Notes: generated from the letters alone by a model not told the origin. A DNA stretch of 6,576 nucleotides from Phycisphaerae bacterium (GCA_016935885.1 JAFGQA010000305.1:1-6576), one strand, 5' to 3'. Shown: positions 1-6,315, numbered from the stretch's first letter. Translations and numbers: made by a program.

Positions 1-222
1 GGCCATGTGCGGGGACAGCATGGCGCATGTGGGCTGGCTCGGTCACCAACCCAGCGCGGGTTACACGGTCGAAACGCTCTTGACAACGAGCTTCGATTTT
101 GATCAGTTTACGATCACTACACAGAGACCACCGGGTCCTGCGTGTGCCAAAAAAGATTACGAGCCATCAGCGGGCATTTTGGGCAATGGCCCGGGCCGGA
201 GAACCGTGGCAACCGAACCGAC
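1..222. other. Non-coding stretch downstream of the mamK-like gene
   Basis: I see no convincing gene here. The short plus-strand reading frames have no recognisable motif, and one runs antisense into the actin gene. On the minus strand, after the actin gene's stop codon, there is a GC-rich stretch with a 4-bp stem (GGGC/GCCC, 181-192) and a T6 run (149-154), but no strong stem abuts that run, so a terminator cannot be called. A 5-bp inverted repeat (AACCC/GGGTT, 48-62) is also present and unremarkable. The operon may end here or continue beyond the window. Confidence 0.5.
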
Positions 223-1392
223 CTAAACGAGGGCCTTCCAATAGCGGGCCGGCATCTCCATAGCCAGTCTCAGTCCGCCGTTCGATCCTGCGTACGTGGG
301 TTCCTCGACAGCTACCACATTCCCTCCACCGAGATCCTTGAGATCCCTTTCGATCAGCAGCGGCAAGCCACTCAGCCGGCTCCCGCCACCGGCGAGGATC
401 ACGTTTCGGCGGAGCTTGGCCTGAAACTCGGGGTCGAAGGTCCCGATCAATTGATAGATCGCTTCCACGATCTGAGGCACGATGCTATGACATGCCACGC
501 GCAGAGCATCCGTGATATCGGCCTTCTTCGGGCGCCCCATCTCGGTCAGAGTGATCTCGCACTTCTGGTGGGGATCAGTCACAAACCCGTGCTTCTCTTT
601 GATCTTGCGGACCATGTTCCTCGTTAGCTGCACCTTGGGATATCGCTTCAGGATCTCCTGCTCCAGACGCTCGTCAACGGCATCTCCTCCGGCGGGCAGC
701 GTGATCTGGTCGTTCTCCTCGGGCATGGTGCCGTGCATCCGGCACAGATCGGTTGTGCCCGCTCCGATATCGATCACCAGTGCTTCTGTGAGGATGTTGA
801 GGCCGTACGCTACGGCGAAGGGCTCGCTAACAACCATCGCCGAGGAGACCAAGGGGTCCACGGCTTGCAGGATTGCCTTCTGGCTTTCGGCCGAGGCGCG
901 GGCCGGCGCGCCGATCACGGCGCAGATCGGTTGACCTGGAAGCGGCTTACATAGAGATAGGGCGTGTCCGAGTAGTTCCTTGACGGCGGCCATAGAGCGC
1001 GACTCGGATACGTCGATCACGCCGTTCTTCAAGGGCCGAACAATGTCTAGCGCGAGACGATTGTGGAGGGCGTGCTGTCCGACAAGGGTCTGCCTGCCGA
1101 GGCGCTTCTGGCCAATCACGTCCTTGCAATACCCCACGTACGACAACACCGTGTGCCTGGAACCGTTGCTGGCCGAGACCGACGTTCGTGACGTGCCCAG
1201 ATCGAAGCCGACGTACAGAGGATTCCCCCCGTGCCCGGGGGTCGGCGACGATTCCGCGGGCAGTTCGACCTCCGGGCCCGTGACTTCACGTGGCTTGGCG
1301 TCTGGCTGCTGGAGGCGATTGGACGACCGGACGGAGTCGCCCTCGACGGAAGCGGACTCTTTCACCTGGGACATAGCGCAACATCCTCTCAT
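223..1392 (-). CDS. mamK: MamK-like bacterial actin (filament-forming ATPase)
   Basis: This is a 389-residue actin-fold protein of the MreB/MamK superfamily, predicted to polymerise into cytoplasmic filaments and hydrolyse ATP. All nucleotide-binding motifs are present in order: phosphate-1 DLGTSRT (64-70), connect-1 VVSEPFAVAYG (187-197), phosphate-2 VIDIGAGTTDLC (206-217), GGDAVDERL (235-243) and the adenosine motif VILAGGGSRLSGL (331-343). MamK-specific wording is strong: SYVGYCKDVIG (84-94), ICAVIGAPARAS (156-167), DPEFQ (320-324) and the PARYWKAL ending. From my memory of Magnetospirillum MamK, Glu189 and Asp208 match its catalytic residues E143 and D161. The first 55 or so residues are a polar, Pro/Ser/Glu-rich extension that ordinary MamK (about 347 aa) lacks. 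The gene is last in the operon, 44 nt after the 188-aa gene. Met7 (1374), preceded by AGAGGA at 9 nt, is an equally good start. That it is MamK-family is near certain; that it serves magnetosomes is unsupported. Confidence 0.93.
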   Translation of the reverse strand: MRGCCAMSQVKESASVEGDSVRSSNRLQQPDAKPREVTGPEVELPAESSPTPGHGGNPLYVGFDLGTSRTSVSASNGSRHTVLSYVGYCKDVIGQKRLGRQTLVGQHALHNRLALDIVRPLKNGVIDVSESRSMAAVKELLGHALSLCKPLPGQPICAVIGAPARASAESQKAILQAVDPLVSSAMVVSEPFAVAYGLNILTEALVIDIGAGTTDLCRMHGTMPEENDQITLPAGGDAVDERLEQEILKRYPKVQLTRNMVRKIKEKHGFVTDPHQKCEITLTEMGRPKKADITDALRVACHSIVPQIVEAIYQLIGTFDPEFQAKLRRNVILAGGGSRLSGLPLLIERDLKDLGGGNVVAVEEPTYAGSNGGLRLAMEMPARYWKALV

Positions 1393-1436
1393 TCTGCCCT
1401 TACGAACACCCGGTTACCGTGCAAGGGGCCTCCTTG

Positions 1437-2003
1437 TCATTCGGACGGTGGCTCCCTCGTGTCTTCCATCCTTCTCAGTAACAAGTTCTTGCGGAACACC
1501 TGTTCCAGTAGTTCAGATTTGCTAGCGTCTGGCACATCCTCGCAGTCCGTATGAGCGCCCATCGGTGGCGGAGACAGAACCGCCATGCCGCGCACGTGTG
1601 CACTCAGGTCAGCCAGGTGCGATTCTATGGAAGCAAGCCGACAGATCAACGCCAGCAATGCCCTGCTGCCGGATTCCCCACATTCGGACAACAACGCCTT
1701 GATCTGTGACTTCGGCAGCCGGAGCAGATCCTCCAGTGATCTCTCAAGACCAGGGCTCCCTCCAGGGGATGGCGGCAAAGCCACCGCCGACACGTCGATC
1801 GGATTCTCCGTCGCCTTCTCCGCCGCTCCTTCGTGTTCGGCTGACGGCTGCCTCCCCGCCGGGTTCGGACGCGCCGCCTCACGACTTACGCGCCCCTCCC
1901 GCAACCTTGCCAGCCGTGGCAAGGACACCAAGTAGATGGCCACTTGCTCAACCCGCCTCAAGGCCAATACGTATTGGCTGATCGCGCAGCCTTCCCCGCA
2001 CAA
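1437..2003 (-). CDS. Uncharacterised 188-aa proline-rich and helical protein of the mamK-like operon
   Basis: I do not recognise a family. From a TTG start the product has a hydrophobic/basic N-terminal segment (about residues 19-37, with AIYLVSLPRLARL), then a Pro/Ala/Glu-rich, probably disordered stretch (about 40-88). It ends with a mainly helical part (about 89-188): a Leu-rich helix (LEDLLRLP), then ALLALICRLASIESHLADL, which could form a coiled coil or amphipathic bundle, and a charged tail (LLEQVFRKNLLLRRMED). The gene sits 3 nt after the stop codon of the 93-aa gene and 44 nt before the actin gene, which supports an operon and possible translational coupling. The start is uncertain: there is no ATG near the 5' end, and TTG 2003 has only GAGGT 13 nt upstream. 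GTG 1943 is an alternative. An adaptor or filament-binding role is inferred from position only. Confidence 0.72.
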   Translation of the reverse strand: MCGEGCAISQYVLALRRVEQVAIYLVSLPRLARLREGRVSREAARPNPAGRQPSAEHEGAAEKATENPIDVSAVALPPSPGGSPGLERSLEDLLRLPKSQIKALLSECGESGSRALLALICRLASIESHLADLSAHVRGMAVLSPPPMGAHTDCEDVPDASKSELLEQVFRKNLLLRRMEDTREPPSE

Positions 2004-2006
2004 CCA

Positions 2007-2288
2007 CTAAAAGTGGACCTCGATGTCCAGATTGGCCGCTATTATGCGAGCCCTCGATATCGAGATGAACGGATCCTCGCTGATTCGCGTCACGTACATC
2101 GGGCCGGTGCCGTGCTTCTCGATCAACTCCGCGTCATCCAGCGATGCGCCATTCTGAACGACCCGAATCAAGTCCCCAACGGGGCGGCACACGTACGCTC
2201 CGGGCTCCGTGATCTCGTCGAGGAGCGTCTTAGGCAAGTTGCTCGAGGGCTCCGACCCGCTCCCTTTATGTTCAATCTGAACGGGCAC
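2007..2288 (-). CDS. Small uncharacterised protein, tandem paralogue of the 94-aa neighbour
   Basis: This is a 93-residue soluble protein of unknown function. Its last 66 residues align without gaps to the last 66 of the upstream 94-aa protein, with about 30 identical positions by hand count. Shared elements are EPG.YVC, G.L.RV, YV..IS.DPFI, AR..AAN and a V.F terminus. The frame stays open upstream to GTG 2387 (126 aa), but I prefer GTG 2288. It is preceded 3 nt away by AGGTGAT, which extends the usual pairing with the 16S rRNA tail. It also gives a length nearly equal to the paralogue, and the homologous K-G-[SA]-G motif then falls near the N-terminus in both. The second YVC of the paralogue is YVT here. 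No signal peptide or membrane segment is visible. It lies in an operon with the actin gene, so a role with that filament is plausible but inferred. Confidence 0.8.
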   Translation of the reverse strand: MPVQIEHKGSGSEPSSNLPKTLLDEITEPGAYVCRPVGDLIRVVQNGASLDDAELIEKHGTGPMYVTRISEDPFISISRARIIAANLDIEVHF

Positions 2289-2291
2289 TCC

Positions 2292-2298
2292 ATCACCT
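2292..2298 (-). promoter_or_regulatory. Ribosome binding site deciding the start of the 93-aa gene
   Basis: On the minus strand AGGTGAT lies 3 nt before GTG 2288 and matches seven positions of the sequence complementary to the 16S rRNA 3' end. The upstream alternative, GTG 2387, has no purine-rich tract in front of it. This is the main reason for choosing the shorter protein. Confidence 0.5.
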
Positions 2299-2328
2299 AC
2301 GTGCGTATTGAGTATGGCCTCACATGCC

Positions 2329-2345
2329 CTCTGGATGCACCAGAG
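2329..2345 (-). repeat. Small hairpin in the gap between the paralogous genes
   Basis: A perfect 6-bp inverted repeat (CTCTGG/CCAGAG) around a 5-nt loop lies in the 155-nt gap between the stop of the 94-aa gene and the preferred GTG of the 93-aa gene. A 10-bp palindrome, GTGCCGGCAC (2378-2387), lies in the same gap. No T-run follows, so these are not terminators. They might influence mRNA stability or relative expression of the two genes. If the longer 126-aa start is real, this DNA is coding instead. Confidence 0.35.
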
Positions 2346-2443
2346 ACCGCGAAGACGCCTCGCTGGCGCCGTACCCAGTGCCGGCACGGCACCAGCGTGA
2401 GAGCGTCACAGCATGAATCTTGTACGTTCCGGCCAAGCCCTGA

Positions 2444-2728
2444 CTAGAAGTTCACTGGCCAATCGTAGTTGGCAGCGAGCATGCGAGCCTTCGTGAGCGG
2501 AATGAACGGGTCATTGCTGATCTTGCACACGTACAGCGGGTGCGTCCCAGTGAGATTCATGAGAGGCGACCGACCGACCTTGATCGAATCCGCCGGCACA
2601 CGGAGCAGATGACCGCTCCAGTTGCACACGTAAGTGCCCGGCTCATTGATCGCGTCGAACGGGACTTGCGTGCCCGCACCCTTGGACTCGTAGTCCTGCG
2701 TGTCTGGGGTATTCTGGTTGTTAGCCAT
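2444..2728 (-). CDS. Small uncharacterised protein, first gene of the mamK-like operon
   Basis: This is a 94-residue soluble protein of no family that I recognise. After a polar, probably flexible N-terminus (residues 1-24, rich in Asn, Asp, Thr), the folded part begins at about FDAINEPGTYVC. It contains two similar halves: YVCNWSGHLLRVPADSI (about 33-49) and YVCKISNDPFIPLTKAR (about 66-82). Both open with YVC followed by a polar turn and a hydrophobic strand. The two Cys residues are not in a CxxC arrangement. It is the leading gene of the operon, 72 nt downstream of a strong promoter -10 box, and has the best ribosome binding site of the set, so it may be the most abundant product. The next gene is its paralogue. 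High expression together with an actin-like gene would suit a structural or filament-associated protein, but that is inference. Confidence 0.87.
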   Translation of the reverse strand: MANNQNTPDTQDYESKGAGTQVPFDAINEPGTYVCNWSGHLLRVPADSIKVGRSPLMNLTGTHPLYVCKISNDPFIPLTKARMLAANYDWPVNF

Positions 2729-2734
2729 GGCATG

Positions 2735-2742
2735 ACCTCCTT
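2735..2742 (-). promoter_or_regulatory. Strong ribosome binding site of the 94-aa gene
   Basis: The minus strand reads AAGGAGGT, a full Shine-Dalgarno match, 6 nt before the ATG at 2728. It fixes the start. An out-of-frame ATG between the two (2731-2733) is not used by any long frame. Confidence 0.8.
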
Positions 2743-2765
2743 GCCAAAATGAAGTGAGTTGTGAC

Positions 2766-2784
2766 TACGTACGTACCAACGTAC
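2766..2784. promoter_or_regulatory. Palindrome cluster in the operon's 5' untranslated region, possible operator
   Basis: A perfect 10-bp palindrome TACGTACGTA (2766-2775) is followed by GTAC-CAAC-GTAC (2773-2784), so the GTAC core recurs with dyad symmetry. It lies about 10-25 nt downstream of the expected transcription start and upstream of the ribosome binding site. A repressor binding here would block the operon. No regulator gene is present in the window, and short palindromes can arise by chance. Confidence 0.3.
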
Positions 2785-2799
2785 TCCTCTGGATGCGGG

Positions 2800-2827
2800 T
2801 TTATATCGGACGATGTCGGTTTGTCAA
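2800..2827 (-). promoter_or_regulatory. Sigma-70-like promoter of the mamK-like operon
   Basis: On the minus strand a perfect -35 box TTGACA (2827-2822) is separated by 16 bp from a -10 box TATAAA (2805-2800, 5 of 6 consensus positions). Transcription would start near 2793, giving a leader of about 65 nt before ATG 2728. It lies just after the terminator of the upstream gene, so the four downstream genes form a separate unit. Confidence 0.7.
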
Positions 2828-2837
2828 GGGGAATCCA

Positions 2838-2884
2838 AAGAAAAACATTCCCGAGAAGGGGGCGCGGCCTCCAAACCTCCCGGG
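2838..2884 (-). terminator. Probable factor-independent terminator of the 977-aa gene
   Basis: On the minus strand CCCGGGAGG (2884-2876) can pair with CCTTCTCGGG (2859-2850), forming about nine pairs with one G-U and one bulged base around a 16-nt loop. A T-rich tract (TTTTTCTTT, about 2846-2838) follows after a few bases. It lies 76 nt past the stop codon of the large gene and just before the next promoter. The stem is imperfect, hence moderate confidence. Confidence 0.45.
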
Positions 2885-2959
2885 GTCATCACGACGCGGA
2901 CCCGGGAGAGGAGGCGGACGTCCAATTCCCCATCGCCGTCCCCATCGCACGCTCTCCCG

Positions 2960-5893
2960 TCACGGGTTCTGCGGAGGCCAGAAGACGTAATCGTCGCCCT
3001 CCTCATCGTCTCTGTCCTTGTCGCCCCAGTGCTGGTGATGGGCGCCGCCGTTGTCCTGGCCATTCTCTGATGTGGAGTACAGCTTGAACCCGTCCTCAGT
3101 CTTGTGATAAACGAAGTCCTGACCGCTGAAAGGATCGGTACGGGCGTTCTCGGTGTAACGCGGCGGCAAGTCGTCCAGTGACTCGGGCCATTGGCCCGTT
3201 TGCGCTTTGTGAAGGTGGATAGCGTACGTGAGCTGGGTGGCGCGGCGGGAGGCCTCCTGGCGGTTCACAAGTTGATATACACGCGTGAGCGATGGCAGCA
3301 GTGCGCGAGAGAGGTAGTTGTCCTGCGCGTAGGGCGTCGTCATGGCGTCGATGTCTTCAGGTTTGACGTCGGGAAAGCCGCGAGAGGCCAGTTCGGCGAA
3401 CTTGCTGTAGAACTCCACGAAGTTCCGGGTGACGCCCTCTGCGCTGGTTGAAGCCATCTCGTCGGGCGTGGGCTGTGACACGTATTCATCAAGGTTAAAG
3501 AGCTTGTTGAATCGCTTGAGACGCTCGCGGTTGAGCGTCGGCTCCCGACCCTCCTCCGTGGGGGCGCAGAGATACTGCGTCACATCAAGGGCCATCGCCA
3601 GTTCGCCCGTCACCCAATGGAATGGGGCAGGCAGCGCATTGTCCCGCTCCGAGAGGAGGTCGAGGGCGGCTTCCATTTCTTCGGCGGAGAAGACTTCGTG
3701 TTTCAGGGCCCAGCGTGCATTGCTCTCCACCAGGCCCTTCTCGGCCACGCTGACGAGCATCTCGATCAGGATATCACCCTGGCCCAGATGCTCGGCGCTG
3801 CCGAGGCAGGCGTCGAAGGCATCTAGCATGGCCGTCGGGTCAGGCTTGCCTTCGGGCGACCGCCAGGCGCGGGAGATGGTCTCCTTCGCCATTCTTCGGT
3901 GCCCTGCCAGATCTGGTAACATGAGGTTGATGAGCAAGTTATCCAAGAGGGGATCGCGGGGGCTTCCTCCCTCCTCGGCCCCCTCGGGGACCTGGCTGTC
4001 TTCCGGGCTTCGCTCATAGAATGTGGCTGGCCGAACGTAACTCTCGTGCGAGGCCGCTTCGGCGAACATGCCCACAAGGTCGCCGGTGGCATAATAGGAT
4101 TCATCCCACAGGGGGTGGTCCTCGGGTTTCCAGGGTGCTGGTGGACCCATGAAAGTGGCATCATTGAACATGCACTGGAATTCGGGAAGGTCGGACGCAC
4201 TCAGGGGCCTGCCGTCCGGATCGAGCATGAAGGCGGCGTAGTGGTAGTAGGCGTTGTCCGCCACCGAGTCGGGATCGTGGCATTGCTCGAGCCACGCGCG
4301 GTAGTCCACGGGATGAGCAAAATCGGGCAGGGGAACGCCCCATTCCGTGTATTCATGCTCGTAGTACTCTGCCTCATCGGCCACGCCCTCGGCTTCGCCC
4401 GGAGGATGGCCGGCTTCGCCGTCCGTAGCCGACTCCTCCTCCGGCGACGGCAAACCTGCTTTCTCGGCCGTGTCGTCGGGTGTCGGGGGGGCGTCATCGC
4501 GTGCCGGGGCGGCGTCATCGCGTGCCGGGGCGGCGTCATCCGCCTCCGCCGGTTCGCCGTCGAGCCCACCATCCCCGGCTTCCACGTCGTCGGGGCCCTC
4601 CGCATCGACCTCCGACCAGTCGCCATCCTCATCAGTCGCACCGGCAAGTCCCGTGTCGTCCTGGTGCCAATTGTCGGCAATCGCCTCGTCGGCGGTTTCG
4701 CCCATCCCCTCGACGCCACCGTCGGTCTCACCGGTGTGGCCGGACTCCGCATCGGCGACGCCTTCGCCGTCAACTCGGCTACGCCGGCCGTTGCCACGGG
4801 CACCCGGCGGGCTCTTGACGTACATCATCAGGTACGAACCGTCTTTGAGGCGAACAACCGCCGGGTCGCTGACGTCCGTACCGGCCAAACGCAGGCCGCT
4901 TTCGCGCGACCACTCCAGTCCGTCGGGCGACGTCGCGGAGATGATGCCCGCCGGTGACGTGGCGTAGAAGCGATATCCGGCATCGGTGGCGATGGCGTTG
5001 CCTTGCTCGCCCACGTCGGCGACGTGCAGGTTGTCGAGGCTCTCGAATCGCCGGCCTCCCTTCGAGATGCCGTGGTAGCGATGCCCGGCAACCTCCACAA
5101 ACGTGCCAAAAACATGGCACGCCTCGTCGATGAACAAGACGGCCAAGTCGTCGATGGGGGCCTTCTTGTCCGACAGCTTGAGGCGACCGGTCAACTTGAA
5201 CAACAGACCATCCCGCGGCTCGGCTGCCCCCTTGTCATCCTCGCCTTGACCCGAGGCCTCCGCTCCCCCGCGGCCGTGGCTCGGCTTCAAGGACGATTCG
5301 GCGGCGAACACCCTGCGACGGGCCTTGCGATCCCTGCAAACGAAGACGAGCTCCACGCGGCCGTCCGGCCGAATGGCAAGGGCGGGTCCGCGCGGCGGGC
5401 CGGCACTCCGCCTGAGACCTTCGACAACCAACGGCATGGCGTCGGACCAGGTCTTGCCATCATCCTTGGAATACGCGGAAGCGAGTCCCCCGAAATGACG
5501 GCGGTCGGTCCGCGAGTAGTATTCAAAGACCGCCAGCAGCCGCCCGTCGGGCGACCAGGCAATCGTCGGGGCGTCGGCAGAGCGAATCAGCGGCCCAGCG
5601 GCGGGCTTGAACGCCAAACCGTCCTTGGATCGAGCGACGTGCAGCGCGGCGTCCCACGGGCCAGGATAGCCGGGGACCCACCTCGGCCTCTTGCCCGCTT
5701 CCGCTCCGTCACGTTCGCGACCTTCATCCGACGCGGCCGGCCGCGCTGAAGCAGGCTCGGCCACAGAAGGGTCTTGGCTGGGCGTGGCGGTGTCGGCTTG
5801 GCCAGGCTGGACACGGCCGCTACCCGTCTGGGTAACGGTACCGCCGACGTGACAGACGAACGACAGCACGATCAGGGGCAACGTGGGGCTCAT
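2960..5893 (-). CDS. Secreted Asp-box beta-propeller protein with acidic linker and planctomycete pseudopilin-like C-terminus
   Basis: This is a 977-residue protein. Residues 1 to about 25 form a hydrophobic export signal (MSPTLPLIVLSFVCHVGG) without a clear lipobox. Residues about 69-364 look like a sialidase/BNR-type beta-propeller: a perfect Asp-box SKDDGKTW (142-149), a degenerate one SPDGLEW (322-328), ARSKDGLAF (87-95), and DPAVVRLKDGSYLMMYV (343-359), a motif common in such planctomycete proteins. Residues about 365-512 are an acidic low-complexity linker with a 7-residue repeat. The rest (about 513-977) is a mostly helical region ending in a GspG-like segment: a helix, WPESLDDLPPRY (902-913), DPFSGQ (920-925), YSTSENGQDNGG (939-950) and an Asp-rich tail. 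The longest frame begins at GTG/ATG 6025, but that lies inside the promoter. ATG 5893 has GGAGGT 6 nt upstream. Binding or cleavage of an extracellular glycan is possible; I cannot assign catalytic residues, so no enzyme activity is claimed. Confidence 0.85.
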   Translation of the reverse strand: MSPTLPLIVLSFVCHVGGTVTQTGSGRVQPGQADTATPSQDPSVAEPASARPAASDEGRERDGAEAGKRPRWVPGYPGPWDAALHVARSKDGLAFKPAAGPLIRSADAPTIAWSPDGRLLAVFEYYSRTDRRHFGGLASAYSKDDGKTWSDAMPLVVEGLRRSAGPPRGPALAIRPDGRVELVFVCRDRKARRRVFAAESSLKPSHGRGGAEASGQGEDDKGAAEPRDGLLFKLTGRLKLSDKKAPIDDLAVLFIDEACHVFGTFVEVAGHRYHGISKGGRRFESLDNLHVADVGEQGNAIATDAGYRFYATSPAGIISATSPDGLEWSRESGLRLAGTDVSDPAVVRLKDGSYLMMYVKSPPGARGNGRRSRVDGEGVADAESGHTGETDGGVEGMGETADEAIADNWHQDDTGLAGATDEDGDWSEVDAEGPDDVEAGDGGLDGEPAEADDAAPARDDAAPARDDAPPTPDDTAEKAGLPSPEEESATDGEAGHPPGEAEGVADEAEYYEHEYTEWGVPLPDFAHPVDYRAWLEQCHDPDSVADNAYYHYAAFMLDPDGRPLSASDLPEFQCMFNDATFMGPPAPWKPEDHPLWDESYYATGDLVGMFAEAASHESYVRPATFYERSPEDSQVPEGAEEGGSPRDPLLDNLLINLMLPDLAGHRRMAKETISRAWRSPEGKPDPTAMLDAFDACLGSAEHLGQGDILIEMLVSVAEKGLVESNARWALKHEVFSAEEMEAALDLLSERDNALPAPFHWVTGELAMALDVTQYLCAPTEEGREPTLNRERLKRFNKLFNLDEYVSQPTPDEMASTSAEGVTRNFVEFYSKFAELASRGFPDVKPEDIDAMTTPYAQDNYLSRALLPSLTRVYQLVNRQEASRRATQLTYAIHLHKAQTGQWPESLDDLPPRYTENARTDPFSGQDFVYHKTEDGFKLYSTSENGQDNGGAHHQHWGDKDRDDEEGDDYVFWPPQNP
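4480..4542. repeat. Three tandem copies of a 21-bp unit in the linker coding region
   Basis: Units start at 4480, 4501 and 4522. The first differs from the second at a few positions, while the second and third agree over 19-20 bases (GTGCCGGGGCGGCGTCATC). Being 21 bp, the unit keeps frame and encodes the heptad AAPARDD and a diverged copy PPTPDD (residues about 454-474). Unequal exchange or slippage could change linker length without breaking the gene. Confidence 0.85.
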
Positions 5894-5899
5894 GGCTTG

Positions 5900-5905
5900 A
5901 CCTCC
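5900..5905 (-). promoter_or_regulatory. Ribosome binding site deciding the start of the 977-aa gene
   Basis: The minus strand reads GGAGGT 6 nt before ATG 5893. The protein then opens directly with an export signal. This supports ATG 5893 over in-frame upstream starts, whose extra 44 residues are basic and would bury the signal peptide. Confidence 0.8.
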
Positions 5906-5996
5906 GGCAGGAAGAACCGCCGGGCGCGCCGCGGCTCTCCGTTTGGTCAACTCGTCCCCCCAAATGATGCCCCCCAGGGAAACCCTCCTTCCAGGG

Positions 5997-6025
5997 ATTA
6001 TCCTCCGCCCCGGGCAGGATTTCAA
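5997..6025 (-). promoter_or_regulatory. Sigma-70-like promoter of the 977-aa gene
   Basis: On the minus strand TTGAAA (6025-6020, 5 of 6 to the -35 consensus) is followed after exactly 17 bp by GATAAT (6002-5997, 5 of 6 to the -10 consensus). Transcription would begin near 5990, leaving a leader of about 97 nt before ATG 5893. Confidence 0.6.
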
Positions 6026-6266
6026 GTGAAATGTGGCGCGTGACTACCAGAGCACTCGGGTTGAGAAGGGATCCGTGGCACTTCAGGTGGCGTTCGATGA
6101 TGCGTGATACTTCCGGCGAAACTGGATGATCGGCGACACGGGCGGCCTGCCCGCTTGTGCGGTCTCTCTAGTGGGCGCGCGCGGCATTCACACTCGCAGA
6201 CAAGCTGTCAGTGGCACACCCCCAGCGTGTCATGGACCCGTTGAGAAGTCTTTTCGAAGTTCTTGC
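6026..6266. other. Non-coding stretch between divergent promoters
   Basis: No gene can be supported. Short frames on both strands lack ribosome binding sites and recognisable motifs. The only local structure is a 5-bp hairpin, CGGGC/GCCCG (6139-6153), without a T-run. The stretch separates the minus-strand promoter of the 977-aa gene from the plus-strand promoter-like sequence at 6267, so it would serve as a divergent regulatory region. Confidence 0.5.
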
Positions 6267-6295
6267 TTGCGTCCGGATTCGCATGGTGGTATACT
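6267..6295 (+). promoter_or_regulatory. Plus-strand promoter-like sequence with extended -10 box
   Basis: TTGCGT (6267-6272, only TTG matches strongly) is followed after 17 bp by TATACT (6290-6295, 5 of 6), and TG at 6287-6288 makes an extended -10 element (TGGTATACT). Transcription would start near 6302 and enter the inverted repeats within about 15 nt. No gene with a good start lies directly downstream in the window. Confidence 0.45.
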
Positions 6296-6315
6296 AAGCG
6301 GAGGATAAGAGAAGA

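Noticed and set aside
80..114. TTGACA (80-85) with TACGAT (109-114) as a plus-strand promoter
   Set aside because: The spacing is 23 bp, too long for a sigma-70 promoter, and no better -10 box lies at 16-18 bp.
223..1392. MreB as the identity of the actin-like gene
   Set aside because: The motif wording (APARAS, VVSEPFAVAYG, DIGAGTTDLC, PARYWKAL ending) fits MamK much better. No mreC/mreD follow, and most planctomycetes lack the usual mre elongation set.
980..1525. 181-residue plus-strand frame over the start of the actin gene
   Set aside because: It overlaps the well-supported MamK-like coding region and has no domain or ribosome binding site.
4046..4957. 303-residue open frame on the plus strand
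   Set aside because: It is antisense to the 977-aa gene, in GC-rich DNA where such frames are common. It has no recognisable motifs, while the minus frame has a perfect Asp-box and an export signal.
5894..6025. 44-residue N-terminal extension of the large protein
   Set aside because: It overlaps the -35 box of the gene's promoter, is basic and would bury the export signal. ATG 5893 has a strong ribosome binding site.
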